From Hymenopus coronatus (lineage: Eukaryota > Arthropoda > Insecta > Mantodea > Hymenopodidae): a DNA stretch of 64,000 nucleotides. The notes under the pieces are model-generated. The model was not told where the DNA came from and made no database searches. It was given only the letters and a program-made list of their open reading frames with translations. A program made the position numbers and the translations under genes. The stretch lies in assembly GCA_030762935.1 (NCBI GenBank), contig CM060887.1, positions 17,104,501 to 17,168,500 on the forward strand, read 5' to 3'. Below are positions 1-10,799 of the stretch, piece after piece (positions within the stretch are counted from its first letter, which is position 1; each line of letters starts with the position of its first letter).

Positions 1-24
1 AAGAAGAAGAAGTAGTAGTTGTAC

Positions 25-572
25 TTAACATAAATTTTGTATTTTAACAAGATCTACATTTTTTTTTTAAGTTGCACATTTTTGTCTATATCTTACAGTT
101 AATCAATTATGCAGAATTAATCCAGAATGAAGAAGTCTTCAGAGGCTCTTCCCAGAGAATTCAAGATATACATGTTATGTCATGTAAATATCTTTAATAT
201 ACAGTATTTTTATCAAAACTGTTAGAGCCATTTTTGAGAAACACAACATTTTCAAAAAATTTTCCATGTAAAGGGAGTTTGGGCTGGTGGGATTTTCTTG
301 AAAATCTTGATGTCACAGCCTTGGAAGATACTAAACTTGTATACCAAATTTGGTATCTTAACAGTCTTTTTCATTTTTGAGCTATGCTATTCACAGAGAA
401 ACACACACACAGACATTTTTCTAAAAATGCTTCTTTGGATTCAGGAGACGTAAAAACATATATTTCGTTGGTTTCACCAAAATTTCAACATCAAATTGTT
501 GGGTGGAATGCAATATCTTCTCTACCTACTATATGCATAGTATGTGTAGAGAAAGTAATAAAATGGAGGAAA
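25..572 (+). repeat. R1 interspersed repeat, copy 1 (5' part cut by window edge)
   Basis: Matches the R1 family found ten times in this window. Shared blocks in order are a stretch resembling ACATAAATTGTGTGTTTTAA, CAGAGGCT, a segment ending in AGATATACAT, GTTAGAGCCATTTTTGAGAA, CCATGTAAAGG, a short CA-rich run, and the end GTGTAGAGAAAGTA. No protein is encoded. The terminal TGTAGAGAAAGT is the inverted complement of ACTTTCTCTACA at the other end of longer copies, which suggests a non-autonomous DNA element. Confidence 0.75.
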
Positions 573-2160
573 AAATTATTTCTCAGTGACCTCTTTTTTT
601 TATGTGAATCAAGATTTTCCCTTTATTTATTTATTTATTTATTTTACATAGTCTATACATTTTCTTTAGCAACATTCCATAGTTGTTGCTTGTCTCTGCA
701 TGGTTTTATAGATGACAATGGTCTGTATTGTCTATAGATTTAAAGACAAGCTCCACAGTTTGTCTGTAGTAGGATTCTATTTGCAGTTTGCATATTAAAA
801 CTACCATCCTACAACTTACATTTCATTTTTATATTAAAATTTTGTTAACATTGTCTTAAAAGTTAGTTTTTTCTACAACTTAAATTTCTACAGGAAACTT
901 AGTATATAATGTACAATTTATATTGTGCCCTTTAATGCAGTTTGTTTACCACATGTATATCTATGGTAATCTATGCAACTTATTGTACTGTATCCATAAA
1001 CAGCATTGTTTATTGCAGAGTTCTTATTTTGTATGTATATACATTGCAGATCACCATCTTGTTCTTCAATGTAATGCTCTCCTCTTTGTAGGATTTAACC
1101 CTCAAAAACTTACAAGCCAATGTCTTGAGTTAGTAGCTTGAGAGCAGCAAAAAAATTTTGGTTCATAGCACATCCAGGATGGGTGATTGCTATCAGCCTA
1201 TACATGATATGGTGGTGATAGTGTTGCCAACTATATCATATTTCTTGGGAAATCCCTATATCACATTTATTTGGATTCAAATCCCATGTTCCGTATTTGT
1301 CATTGGAATTACTATTTCTAACATTTTTTCTTAATGCAACATGATATAATGTTAAGTTACACTTCAATATCCTCACTTTAAGGTCAGAATTTTGGTTTAA
1401 AAAATTCAATACCTTTTAACTGTATTTAGTTTCAGATGTTACATCTCAGGAAGCAAACACGTCTGAAAAATAGTAAGGTTTTCAGAGCTTTGCAAAAAAG
1501 AAATGTGTGCTTAAATAATTATAGGTAGTTGGATTTCTAATTTGTGTAAACTCAGAAATAGGAAAAAACGTTTTCTCTAAAGAATAATAAGTGGAGAGGC
1601 GAGAAACAGAAGTAGTGTGAATCTCTCAAAAACAGTTTCAAGTGACTGTAAAATTTATTATTATTGTAAAGAGTCTTTTTACTTCTGTAAAAGCAGATAA
1701 TGCCATACAAGGAGAGGCACATCTTATTGATAAACAGTGATGTCATAATGGCAGAATATAATGCAAAGATTTATGGTAATAAATCTGTGGTGCAATAAAT
1801 GTTTGGTAAAAAATGTAACAGAATTTGTAAAACCACTTGCCTACTTATCCCTTATTTTCATTTCTGAAAGTTGGCCACCGTAGGTGGTGAAGAAGAAGGA
1901 AATGAAATGTAATGATGAAAGAGATGATAGGAAAATTCATGAATCAAATTATATAATCCATTATTTTTCTAATGGCTGAGTAAAACCATGAAGAAAAACC
2001 TTCAGTGAAGTTGGTTGATATATGGGGGATGAGTTGATTGCTTGTCATCATGTGCACATAGTGACAAACTTGCAAACTAGAAATTCCATTAATCCAGAAA
2101 CCACTGTTAAAAGTGGTCCAAAATGCTAACATGGTGTGATGAAGCTTGAATTGAATCAAA
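573..2160. other. AT-rich spacer, nothing recognised
   Basis: Low-complexity TTTA runs near 625-645 and short chance reading frames. I see no domain, splice pattern or terminal repeat. Confidence 0.5.
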
Positions 2161-2162
2161 GT

Positions 2163-2240
2163 TGGTTGACCCTGGGAGTTTGAACCCAAGACATTCAAGA
2201 TGCAAGTTGTACACTTTACTGCAGCACCACCTCTCTTGGT
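2163..2240 (-). repeat. tRNA-like fragment (probable SINE head)
   Basis: On the minus strand this reads as a degenerate tRNA-like segment with a B-box-like GGGTTCAAACTCC. It lies directly beside the clearer SINE copy at 2325-2580. Confidence 0.4.
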
Positions 2241-2324
2241 ACATTACAAATGTATAAATATATAATGAATGCATCATAAAAGTATCATGCCTCTTAAATA
2301 CATCTGTATTAGTGTAAATTTGTT

Positions 2325-2580
2325 TTTTCACAAAAGCCATGTGTAGGACATGAGTAGGTAGAGTCAGACTGAAAAATTCAATGCCATAGTCAGGATTTGA
2401 ACCACAGACTTCTCTGTCTCTATCCAGTTGCTCTAACCACTGAGCTACCATGGCAACATGCTGGCAAGGCATTAAATTTCTTAACTGACTTGCAGTTTCC
2501 TGGTAAACCACAAGGTGGTCTCAAATTATTTTGAGATGACATACCCCAGTGGCAACTTGCTGTGTTGTAAGTACTTTAAG
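2325..2580 (-). repeat. tRNA-derived SINE, family A, copy 1
   Basis: The minus strand carries an A-box-like TAGCTCAGTGGTTAGAGCA and a B-box-like GGTTCAAATCC with tRNA-like spacing. A body containing TTCAGTCTGACTC follows. The same unit recurs at 2640-2785 (-), 2885-3066 (+), 6242-6480 (-) and 6510-6745 (+). The internal pol III promoter resemblance and multiple copies support a SINE. Confidence 0.75.
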
Positions 2581-2890
2581 ACCTGGGCTTCATAGTTTAG
2601 CCAACTATTATGGTCAATTAGTGTTAATTTAATTGTTTTTTTCACACAAGCCATGTGTAGGACAGGAATTGGATAGGTACAGTCAGACTGAAAAGTTCAA
2701 TGCCATAGCCAGGACTGGAACCACGGATTTCCCAGTCTCTAGCCAGTTGCCCTAACTAACACTGAGCTACCTATCCATCCTTGCTACACATGGCTTGTGT
2801 GGAAACAAGTAAATTAACACTAATTGAACATAATGGTTGGCTAAACTATGAAGTCCAGGTCTTTAAAGTGCTTAAGACACAGTAATTTGC
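2576..2890. repeat. Foldback (inverted) repeat around SINE copy 2
   Basis: The left arm contains CATAGTTTAGCCAACTATTA and AATTAGTGTTAATTTA. The right arm contains the complement blocks TAAATTAACACTAATTGA and GGTTGGCTAAACTATGAAG. A loop of about 140 bases holds SINE copy 2. The element is flanked by inverted SINE copies 1 and 3. Confidence 0.6.
2640..2785 (-). repeat. tRNA-derived SINE, family A, copy 2
   Basis: Shorter, diverged member of family A with the same TTCAGTCTGACT block and a B-box-like region. It forms the interior of the nested inverted repeat at 2576-2890. Confidence 0.65.
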
Positions 2891-3066
2891 CATTTGGATC
2901 ACCTTATAGTTTACCAGGAAACATGTGAATCAGTTGAGAAATTTAATACCATGCCAGCATGTTGCCATGGCAACACAGTGGTTAGAGCAACCAGCTAGAG
3001 ACTGGGAGATCTGTGGCTCAAATCCTGGCCATGGCATTGAATTTTTCAGTCTGACTCTACCTATCC
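2885..3066 (+). repeat. tRNA-derived SINE, family A, copy 3
   Basis: Plus-strand copy with GTGGTTAGAGCAACC (A box), GGCTCAAATCC (B box) and TTCAGTCTGACTC. It is inverted relative to copies 1 and 2 and ends against the mariner fragment at 3062. Confidence 0.75.
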
Positions 3067-3681
3067 CTCTGGCACGAATTCATGATGAACTAATCGTTCA
3101 GTTAAAGAAAACTATCAGCATGGCTTTGACATTTGACCTGACCTGACAAGCTTTTTTTGGTCTCGGAGAAGCTTTGTCAACCCATTGTGAAGACTGAACC
3201 TTGGTCTCAACATCAACCGTAGACCCACGTCTCATCACCAGTTATGATTCTCTTAAGGATCTCATTTGCGCGGTTCTTCGCAGATTGCGAGGCGATTATC
3301 TTTCTGGCCTTGACTCAAGAACCGTGGGATGAACTTGGCGGCAACACGATGCCCTCCAAGATGCTGTATCAGGATTTCATTACATGATCTAACTGAAATG
3401 TTACATTCATCTGCAATCTCTTGGACAGTCTTCGATTGGCACGAACAGATTCGTTGACGTTCCTGACATGAGCGTCGTCGGTAGACGTCGAAGGGCGACC
3501 TGAAATAGGGTCATCTTTAACTTCCGCCTGGCCATTTTTAAACCGCGTGAACCATTCGTGACATCGAGTCACGGCTTAAGCACTCGTCACCGTAGTCTTC
3601 CTACATCATTTGGTGTGCCTCAGTAAAGGTTTTCTCGAGTTTCACGCAAAATTTAATGCAGACGCGTTGCTCTTCTGCCAT
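3062..3681 (-). pseudogene. Mariner transposase fragment (N-terminal and middle parts)
   Basis: The frame opens with MAEEQRVCIKF (ATG at 3681), as in mariner transposases of the group starting EQR-x-IKF. It continues through a helix-turn-helix region with CHEWFTRFKNGQAEVKDD and SGRPSTSTDD. An in-frame stop, frameshifts and the lost C-terminus make it non-functional. The downstream minus-strand text resembles the block around VHHEFVPEG, which lies between the first and second catalytic aspartates of the family. In active relatives the enzyme cuts and pastes the element at TA sites. Confidence 0.75.
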
Positions 3682-3868
3682 CTCGAAATTCACAAACTGT
3701 ACAACGAAACGTTCTGCTCAATACAGCACTGAATGATAACTAACAGACATACAACAATGAAACTTTCGGCAGTTATACATCAAACACAGGGGTGTGCAGG
3801 CATGCCAACAGCATTTCGCTCCATCGCGAAATTACAAAGTTCCGGAATTTTTTGAACAGACCTCGTAT
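3062..3868 (-). mobile_element. Mariner-type element, 3'-truncated
   Basis: The minus strand starts with a TIR-like ACGAGGTCTGTTCAAAAAAT near 3868 and runs into a broken mariner transposase. The element stops abruptly against SINE copy 3 near 3066, so the last part of the transposase and the second inverted repeat are missing. Confidence 0.8.
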
Positions 3869-4465
3869 CAATTTTAAATTACTATTACTCTAACACACTT
3901 CTTCTACAGCACTGTAATTTATTTATGAACATTTTTTCCCGACTTCGTCACATCTCAATCCCATAAAGAAGACCTCATTTTTAGCTCTTCATTACTAAAT
4001 AGATCTTTATAAAGCTCTTAAGAGATTAACTTATTTGCTAATTTTACCAAACAGAATTTGTAAATGCAGCACCCATATTATGCCTATGCATATACCTATA
4101 AATTTATATATATATATATATCTATTTCTCACAGTTTTAATTCTCAACCACAAGATTCTCTCTTTTTTTTTTTCAATATTGTATTTTATAAATGTTATTT
4201 TCTCCATGTTACACTTGGGTTACAGTAAGTAATTTAGAATTTGATTGATATCCAGAATCAATGTTTTCATTAAAGGGTAATCTTCTTGCTGTTGGGTAAT
4301 CTTCTGTTCTCAAACAGATGGCATATCTTGCAAAAATGATTTTGCTAATTCACCTATGCTTCGCAGCAGGAATCCTTGTTATTTCATGCATGATGCTATC
4401 AATCGCTAAGTTCTTGTAATCTACAAGATTAGAATAATGTATGAAATTAGAGAGGTGGTTCATGA
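3869..4465. other. AT-rich spacer, nothing recognised
   Basis: Contains a short TATATA run near 4105-4122 and chance reading frames only. Confidence 0.5.
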
Positions 4466-4469
4466 CAGA

Positions 4470-4740
4470 AGGATAAGTATTGATTTATGGCCCCCTTGTT
4501 CCTGTGGTCTAACTAGTTGTGAGTTTTATTTATGGGATTCTTTAAAACAAAAAGTATATAGTTCTAACCCACATACACTATAGGAACTTAGTGATAACAT
4601 CATGCAAGGAATCGCAAGGATCCTGTGGCCAAGATTAGGCGAGTAAGCGAGAACATATTTACAAGATATGCTGCCTGTTGAAGACACATTCAGCATTTGG
4701 TCAATACATTTCCAGCATTTACTACAAGGTGAGGATTTTA
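4470..4740 (+). pseudogene. Tc1/IS630-type transposase C-terminal relic
   Basis: The plus strand reads CEFYLWDSLKQKVYSSNPHT with an interrupted ELSDNI, then a degraded FQHLL-like end. This resembles the C-terminal block of Tc1/IS630-superfamily transposases (SPDLTPCDFYLWG...VY..NP.TLEEL). The palindromic relic at 51283-52030 has the same block (DLTPCNFYLWGN), so both belong to one family. Stops and frameshifts are present, and no terminal repeats were found. Confidence 0.6.
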
Positions 4741-5968
4741 GTGAGTCTCTGCCAGTACAACTTTACCGGCGGTTCTCTAAAGCAATAGAGAGAGGCCCCG
4801 AGAGGAGTTATTTTATGATTTAAGGACCCTTTATATATAATATTTTATGTCTTTTGAGAATAATTTATCATTTTTATCATAAATTTGTACCATTTATTTT
4901 CTGGCTATAAACTAGCATATGCATATGCTATTCCCCATTTTCTATATGCTTTCAAATGATCCAATAAAGTACATTCTTCAGATTGTCTAATGGTTTTGAC
5001 AATTCAAAGAATAAAGTGCTGACCTTTTTATTCTGTTTTAATATCCTGTAGCTTGATGGATAAATTAACCATAACAGTCATAGTCAAATTTCTCCTAAAC
5101 CATGTTGAGATTTATAAGGTTCACTTTCCTTAAATTATTAGGGTCCAGCTAATATAATCTTTAATACAAGGGTATCCATAAATGAACTCCATGGTTTGAA
5201 GTTTTTAAGTTAGGTATATAATTTAATGAAATAAAAGCTTAAGGGAATTTTAGTTCATTTCAATATGTTTTACTATGTTCCTAATTTTAACACCCCAAAT
5301 TATTTTTTAGACATTCTGAAATTTCCCAATTTCTGATATTAAACTGTTCTATAATTATTAATATCCAATCTATGCCTCTTCTTTTACTTCCACATATTGA
5401 AGCATTATAGCTGAGGTATAGTCCTGTTTGGCTGATAAGCTGGTAGTATAAGAACCCAATATTTAGCCTTGTATCACCCTTTCACCGATAGTTGTACACT
5501 ATACCTTACTTCCTCATCATGAAGAGGTTATTCTTCTTGCAAATTAGGTATTTTGCCTTTGGCACTCCATTGTTGCATTTTGAGAATTTACATACATTTA
5601 AAATGAAATCACACACTTTTTCTGAAAAGAGAATGAAATTAGGATTAATTTCTCCATTATGTGGTTATTCAAAGTTCATTCATAAAATCCTATCCTACAC
5701 ATATGATCACCTGGTTTAACTTCTTACACATTTGAAGTTTTTTACACAAGTAAATTCATAGCTTTTGTCCAGAACCAAGAAGCTGTCTCATTTGCTAAGA
5801 AAGGCAACCAAGAAGTTTCTTAGAGTAGGTAATTTTCAAAATGTTGACTAATGTCAGCAATTTTTACTGTAAGCATAGTTTATAGCTTTCTTTGCTTCTC
5901 TTTGAATTTCACAAAGCTTATAAACTAAGCTATGAATTGTCCCACAACTAGAGATCCAACACCTAGTA
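4741..5968. other. AT-rich spacer, nothing recognised
   Basis: No domain, RNA gene or repeat boundary seen. The frame at 5492-5719 has no recognisable content. Confidence 0.5.
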
Positions 5969-5969
5969 A

Positions 5970-6236
5970 TCATTTTTTTTTTTTTTTTTTTTTTTTTGGT
6001 AGTGTTTATAGGCCGCTTTAACTACTTATGGCACCACAGGTGGTGACACTGATGATACATGAATGATCATGGAGCACCGGTGAAATGAGATGGCGGGGGA
6101 AACCGGAGTACCCAGAGAAAACCCGCCCCAGTGCTGCTTTGTCCACCACAAATCTCAAATGCGGTTGCTCGGGATCGAACCCAGGCTGTCTAGGTGAGAG
6201 GCGAATGGTCTAACCACTCGGCCACGGTGCGGGCTC
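5970..6236 (-). repeat. tRNA-derived SINE, family L, copy 1, with poly(A) tail
   Basis: The minus strand starts with a tRNA-like head containing TGGCCGAGTGGTTAGACC (A box, Ser/Leu-like) and GGGTTCGATCCCG (B box). A body with GGGAAACCGG-type sequence follows, ending in an A tail (the T run at about 5972-5998 on the given strand). Head, body and tail in this order are typical of an intact SINE. A second, more decayed copy lies at 15638-15788. Confidence 0.85.
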
Positions 6237-6241
6237 TAGTA

Positions 6242-6480
6242 ATCATGATCGGGTACTGCACTAACATATGAATTGTATAGGTTGAGTCAGACTGAAAACA
6301 TTCAATGTTATAGCGAGGTTTTGAAGCATGGGTCTCCTGGTCTCTAGCTGGTTGAGCTACCTCGGAAGCACGCTGGCACAGCATTAAGTTTCTCAACTGA
6401 CTCATATGTTTATCAGTAAACCACAAGGTGATCTCAAATTATTCTGAGATGAGTTACCCCAATGGCAACTTACAATTTCC
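6242..6480 (-). repeat. tRNA-derived SINE, family A, copy 4
   Basis: Minus-strand copy with TTCAGTCTGACTC and a diverged tRNA-like head. Its outer block CCACAAGGTGATCTCAAATT is inverted against AATTTGAAATGGCCTTGTGG in copy 5, which makes a foldback pair. Confidence 0.7.
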
Positions 6481-6509
6481 TAAGTACTTTAATTCCCAGG
6501 ATTCATAGT

Positions 6510-6745
6510 ATAGTACTTACAACATTGTAAGTTGCCATTGGGGTATGTCATCTCATAATAATTTGAAATGGCCTTGTGGTTTAATGGGAGTCAGTTGAGA
6601 AATTTAATGCCATGATAGCTCAGTAATAGAGCTAGACCGGGAGACCCATGCTTCAAATCCCGGCTATGGCGTCGAGTTTTTTATCTGACTTGACCTATCC
6701 AACTCCTGTCCTACACACAGCTTGTGTGAAAAAACAAGTAAATCA
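6510..6745 (+). repeat. tRNA-derived SINE, family A, copy 5
   Basis: Plus-strand partner of copy 4. The palindrome centre is near 6500, and the two copies share GTAAGTTGCCATTGGGGTA and its complement on either side. Confidence 0.7.
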
Positions 6746-7384
6746 ATATGAATTGTAAATAAATATCTGATATGAAATAGAATAATTAGACCTATTATTT
6801 GCCATTATTCTCATCTCACATATTATTCTCACTGAAAAACAAATTCAATTGTAAATCCTTGAATAAAACAGTTGCCAGCACATGGCTTCACAAATATACC
6901 GTTGTTATCAGCTGATTTACGTCAGATAGTTCCATGTATTTGGATGACCCAGCTTGTAGATCCTATATTCTTAAAAGAATCTGGGAACATACCCTTCATG
7001 TTTGAAACATGTAAATATCGTTCCACAATTGCAATATCTCATTCTTGCAACATTTTAATCATATAATTTCATCGCAATCTGATGCATTTGTACCAGCAAC
7101 CAAGTACCAAGTTTTTTACATAAGGTCAATTTTATACTATTTGTGTTGAATGTGGTATTTACTTTTTTACATTTAAGTAAAACTTTTTTATATACTCACA
7201 GATTTTACTTAGATATTCTTCTCAATTTTCTTATTAATTTCAAAATGAAAGCTTTTAAGTGCTAATTTTTTATTTTATTCTCACATCTGTTGGTTCAGTG
7301 TATGATTTCTCATAATGTTTTTCAATTTTGGATACATTGAAAATATGATTTTAATTGATTTAACTATACTTTCTATATGCTTCA

Positions 7385-7800
7385 ATTTACATAAAGCAAA
7401 GAGAGATTTGGGGAGAGAAGGTTATGTCGACTTAAATAGTAATTAAATGGAAGGATTAGCATGAATGAGAACAGGGGCAATGTCCCTGGGAAGGTTAAAG
7501 GGATAGAACCAGGAACATGTGTCATATGGGGAGAAAAGAAAAATAAAATACTCTTCTTGGAAGAATATAAAGAGTTGGAGAACAGAGACATGATGTTGAA
7601 GTGGGACAAAACGAGCAAGGAAATGGTAGCTACAAACATATTAACAGTTAAGGCAGAAGAAAAAATCAAGGCTATCATTAAATTTTCAAAGAAAATATAA
7701 GAAGTGAAAAGGAGCGTAAGAGAAAATAGGAACCAGAGAGGGAAAGGGAAGGAAAAGAACAAGGGCAACTGAAAGCCAAAGGACCAGAGTTCCAGTTGCA
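7385..7800 (+). other. Purine-rich segment, possible relic of a coding repeat
   Basis: The plus strand is strongly purine-biased and has a 79-codon open frame at 7461-7700, rich in Lys and Glu. I do not recognise a domain. Purine bias and an open frame are typical of decayed retroelement ORFs, but no hallmark motif supports that here. Confidence 0.25.
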
Positions 7801-8039
7801 AGGTATCCCATAAGTACAATCAGAACTCTGATTGCTTTAGAATGTAAGTAACTATAAGATTTGACATATGTATGTAAAATTTTTGTATGATGTTCAATAG
7901 AAATATTCAAAAAATATACTCAAAATATATATTTGATTTGATTGGTGATGGAAAATTTTTTAACTGAGTCATTTAAATTACACTATTTCTTTTATTAACA
8001 ATTCAGCCAATAGCCAGGATTATAGCAGTGCCACTGGTG

Positions 8040-8190
8040 TGCCAAAATTTCATACTGCAGAAGTTCTTTTACATGCCAGTAAATTTACTTACATGGGGCA
8101 TACTAAAAAACTATTGTTTTGGCTGGGTTTGAACCCATAACCTTGGGATCAAAAGGTCAGCACCTAACCAACTGAGCAACACATACCGAA
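8040..8190 (-). repeat. tRNA-derived SINE, family D
   Basis: The minus strand reads TTGCTCAGTTGGTTAGG (A box) and ATGGGTTCAAACCC (B box) about 40 bases apart, like a degenerate tRNA. A short non-tRNA body follows. No CCA end or clean cloverleaf is visible, so this is a SINE and not a tRNA gene. Confidence 0.7.
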
Positions 8191-8224
8191 AATAGAGTCA
8201 CTGGAAGTCAGGAAAATTAAAAAA

Positions 8225-9108
8225 AAATCTTATGTGTTCCATTCTCATGATTTTTTCTACCTCCAACCAAACTTCTTACAAAAGATAGTTTGTCTTTCTA
8301 TCTCATACTAATCAAGATAAACATTAGCAGAATGGTCTTAATATTCAGTTGCTTATAAGTAAGGGAACTAAGGGACTAGGGTACACCAATAATCAAATCT
8401 TTAAAAAGCTGGTTTCTATGTGATTATCATTGAAATTAACTTCTCTTTGCATGGCCAGGAGTAAAATAAAAGAAACTTAAGTGACTACCTGCTTGAGAAA
8501 AGTATAAATATTTTAAAGCTGAAACTAATAACAAGAAATATTTCAAGATGGCTAATTCCACAGCAAAATTGCACAGAACATAAGCTGTGTGTTTTGACAA
8601 GCTCTTTTTAATATGTTTTTGTAATATTTTACAGTTTACAGTTATGCAAATGTCAACCAGAATGAGGGGGCTTCAGAGGCTATTCCAAGGAAATTCAAGA
8701 TATACATTTTATATGCCATGTAAATATCTTTAATATACAATATTTTTATCCAAATCTAAATTTTCACAAATTTTTTTATGTAAAGGATAGTTTGGGTTGG
8801 GCAAGTTTCTTTGAAAATCTTTGTGTTGCATCCTTGAGAGTTACTAAATTTAAATACTAAGTTTGATATTTAACAGACTTTTCATTTTTGAGTTATGCTG
8901 CCCCAACAAGCAAGCATGCATGCACACATGCATGTGCGCACACACATACATCTTTTTATAAAAATACTTTCTATAGATTCAAGGAATCTCAAAACATGTA
9001 TTTCTGGTGAAATCTTGGTATCAAACTTTTGGGTGGAATACAATATCTCACTACATGACTTACTATGTACATTGTATATATGTGATAGAGAAAGTAAAAA
9101 TTCAGGGA
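8225..9108 (+). repeat. R1 interspersed repeat, copy 2 (near full length)
   Basis: Starts with a form of TGTGTTCCATTCACATGA, continues through the R1 blocks and ends with a degraded GTGATAGAGAAAGTA. It lies just upstream of the zinc-finger exon and includes an alternating CATGCA/CACACA stretch near 8916-8946. Confidence 0.75.
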
Positions 9109-9236
9109 AAGTTAAGGAAATAGATTTTAATATTTTTGTGTGAACCCTACTTTAGTAATAATTGTTTTAGTTGTTTTGTTTGCCCTTTTATGCTGAAGTT
9201 ATGTTGTTTTTTAATAGTGTATGTTTGAAATTTCAG

Positions 9237-10410
9237 ATTGCATTCTGGTGTATTGTCAAGCCTTGAAGGAAGCACCCATGATGGTTTCACCAGTGTTGTA
9301 GCTTTGGAAAGTGGCAAAAATGTTAGAATGCAGGAGGAAATTCCTATTACAGGAAGCATTAAAAATGAAGCTCATGAAAGTGAAGGAAAACAGACATTTA
9401 CTTTTATAAATTGTTACAAGAACTTTATTGAAGAAGGAGATAAAGCAGGAAGAGTTTCTTTAAAAGCTCACAAGTGTAAAATATGTGGGAAATGTTTTAG
9501 AAGACCACATGTGTTAAAACAACACATGTTCTTTCATTCAGGCCAAAAGGTGTACAAATGTGAAAAATGTGAGAAGAGTTTTAGTTACAAATCAAGTCTG
9601 CAAACACATTCTTTGATTCATGATGATGATATAAAAAAACATAAATGCACGGAATGTGGAAGATGGTTTATTAAGGAAGAAAGCTTGAAAAGCCACATGG
9701 TGATTCACAATAGTGGTAAATTCTATAGATGTGAAAACTGTGGAAAAAATTTCAGTGATGCATTTAGGAAGAACAATCATATTAAGCGTAATTGTAAAAA
9801 CCCTCATAAATGTGAAATTTGTGGAAAGGCATTTATGGATACTAAATACTTTAGAAAACATGTTCTCTCTCACACAGAGGAAAAACCACACAAATGTCAA
9901 GCATGTGGTAAGAGTTTCTTCAATGGCTCATATTTTAAAAAGCATCTTCTGCTTCACATCACTTCAAAAGAATATAAATGTGAAACATGTGGGGAAATAT
10001 TTGTAGATGGTTACAAGTTGAGAAGGCACATTGTCTGTCATAATGAGATAACAAAGCATAAATGTGAAATTTGTGGAAAGGATTTTCAAAAACGTCAGAC
10101 ACTGAAAAAACATATTTTGCGTCACACTGGAGAAAAAAAATATAGGTGTGAAACTTGTGGGAAGAGCTTTATTGATGGTTCAACTTATAGAAGACATTTA
10201 CTCTGCCATAGTGGTATAAAGCCATACACATGTGATATATGTTCAAAGAGTTTTAAGGATAGTTCATACTTCAAAAGACACATCCTGATCCATAGGGGAC
10301 TAAAACCATGCAAATGTGAAATCTGTGAAAAAAGTTTTTCAGATAATCGTAAGCTAAAAGAACACCTATTATGGCATACTGGGGATAGAAAACACAAGTG
10401 CGATGCTTAA
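9237..10410 (+). CDS. C2H2 zinc-finger protein, large exon (11 whole fingers, truncated)
   Basis: The open frame holds 11 tandem C2H2 fingers of about 28 residues each (C-x2-C-x12-H-x3/4-H, linkers of the TGEK type), so the product probably binds DNA in the nucleus. The fourth finger ends H-x4-C instead of H-x-H. An intron acceptor (AAATTTCAG) lies directly before 9237, so this may be the last exon of a spliced gene. If it is intronless, the first in-frame ATG is at 9328 (NVRM). About 80 residues precede the fingers and contain no KRAB-like box. The stop at 10408 replaces the second Cys of a twelfth finger (KCDA then stop), and finger-like sequence continues to 10554. The specific orthologue cannot be named. 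Confidence 0.75.
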
Positions 10411-10554
10411 GAGAAATGTTTTCCTGATACGCCAGAATTGATAATATATGCCCATACTCATATTGGCATAAAGGTGTACAAATGTGACATTTGTTCCAAA
10501 ACTTTTAGAGATACTTCATATTTTAGAAGACATGTTCAGTCTTACAGTGAGTAA
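10411..10554 (+). pseudogene. Continuation of the zinc-finger frame beyond the premature stop
   Basis: In the same frame as the upstream exon, the sequence continues for 47 codons to TAA at 10552. It encodes the damaged rest of finger 12 (first His replaced by Tyr) and a thirteenth finger starting YKCDICSKTF, whose last His is Tyr (HVQSY). The loss of metal ligands on both sides of the stop suggests relaxed selection on the end of the array. Confidence 0.75.
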
Positions 10555-10799
10555 AACTATAAAAGTGAAAATAACTAAATTAAATTGAGTTTAATATATG
10601 GACTCTTTAACTGCTGTAGTTCTCAGAACCCTATTCTACAAGGGTTGTCCAATAACTAATGCTCCACAAAATATTTTTCAGTGAAAAACATTTTTGAGAA
10701 ATGTACAAATTTAGGTGCGACTTACTTGACGTGTATGCAAAGTTTCAGTTTCTTACACAAAAAGTGTAGGTGTAGAAATGTTTTAAAACAATGTCTGTA

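Noticed and set aside
2337..2530. CRISPR-like repeated units
   Set aside because: Copies are few, diverged, of SINE type and in mixed orientation, with no regular spacers. The genome is eukaryotic.
7382..7910. 145- and 74-codon minus-strand frames
   Set aside because: Phe/Leu-rich frames antisense to a purine-rich segment; expected from base composition.
8040..8190. Possible tRNA gene on the minus strand
   Set aside because: Boxes look good but the 3' half continues into a non-tRNA body. SINE is the better call.
9713..10006. Frame-shifted ORFs overlapping the zinc-finger exon
   Set aside because: Shadows of the real frame produced by the periodic finger repeats.
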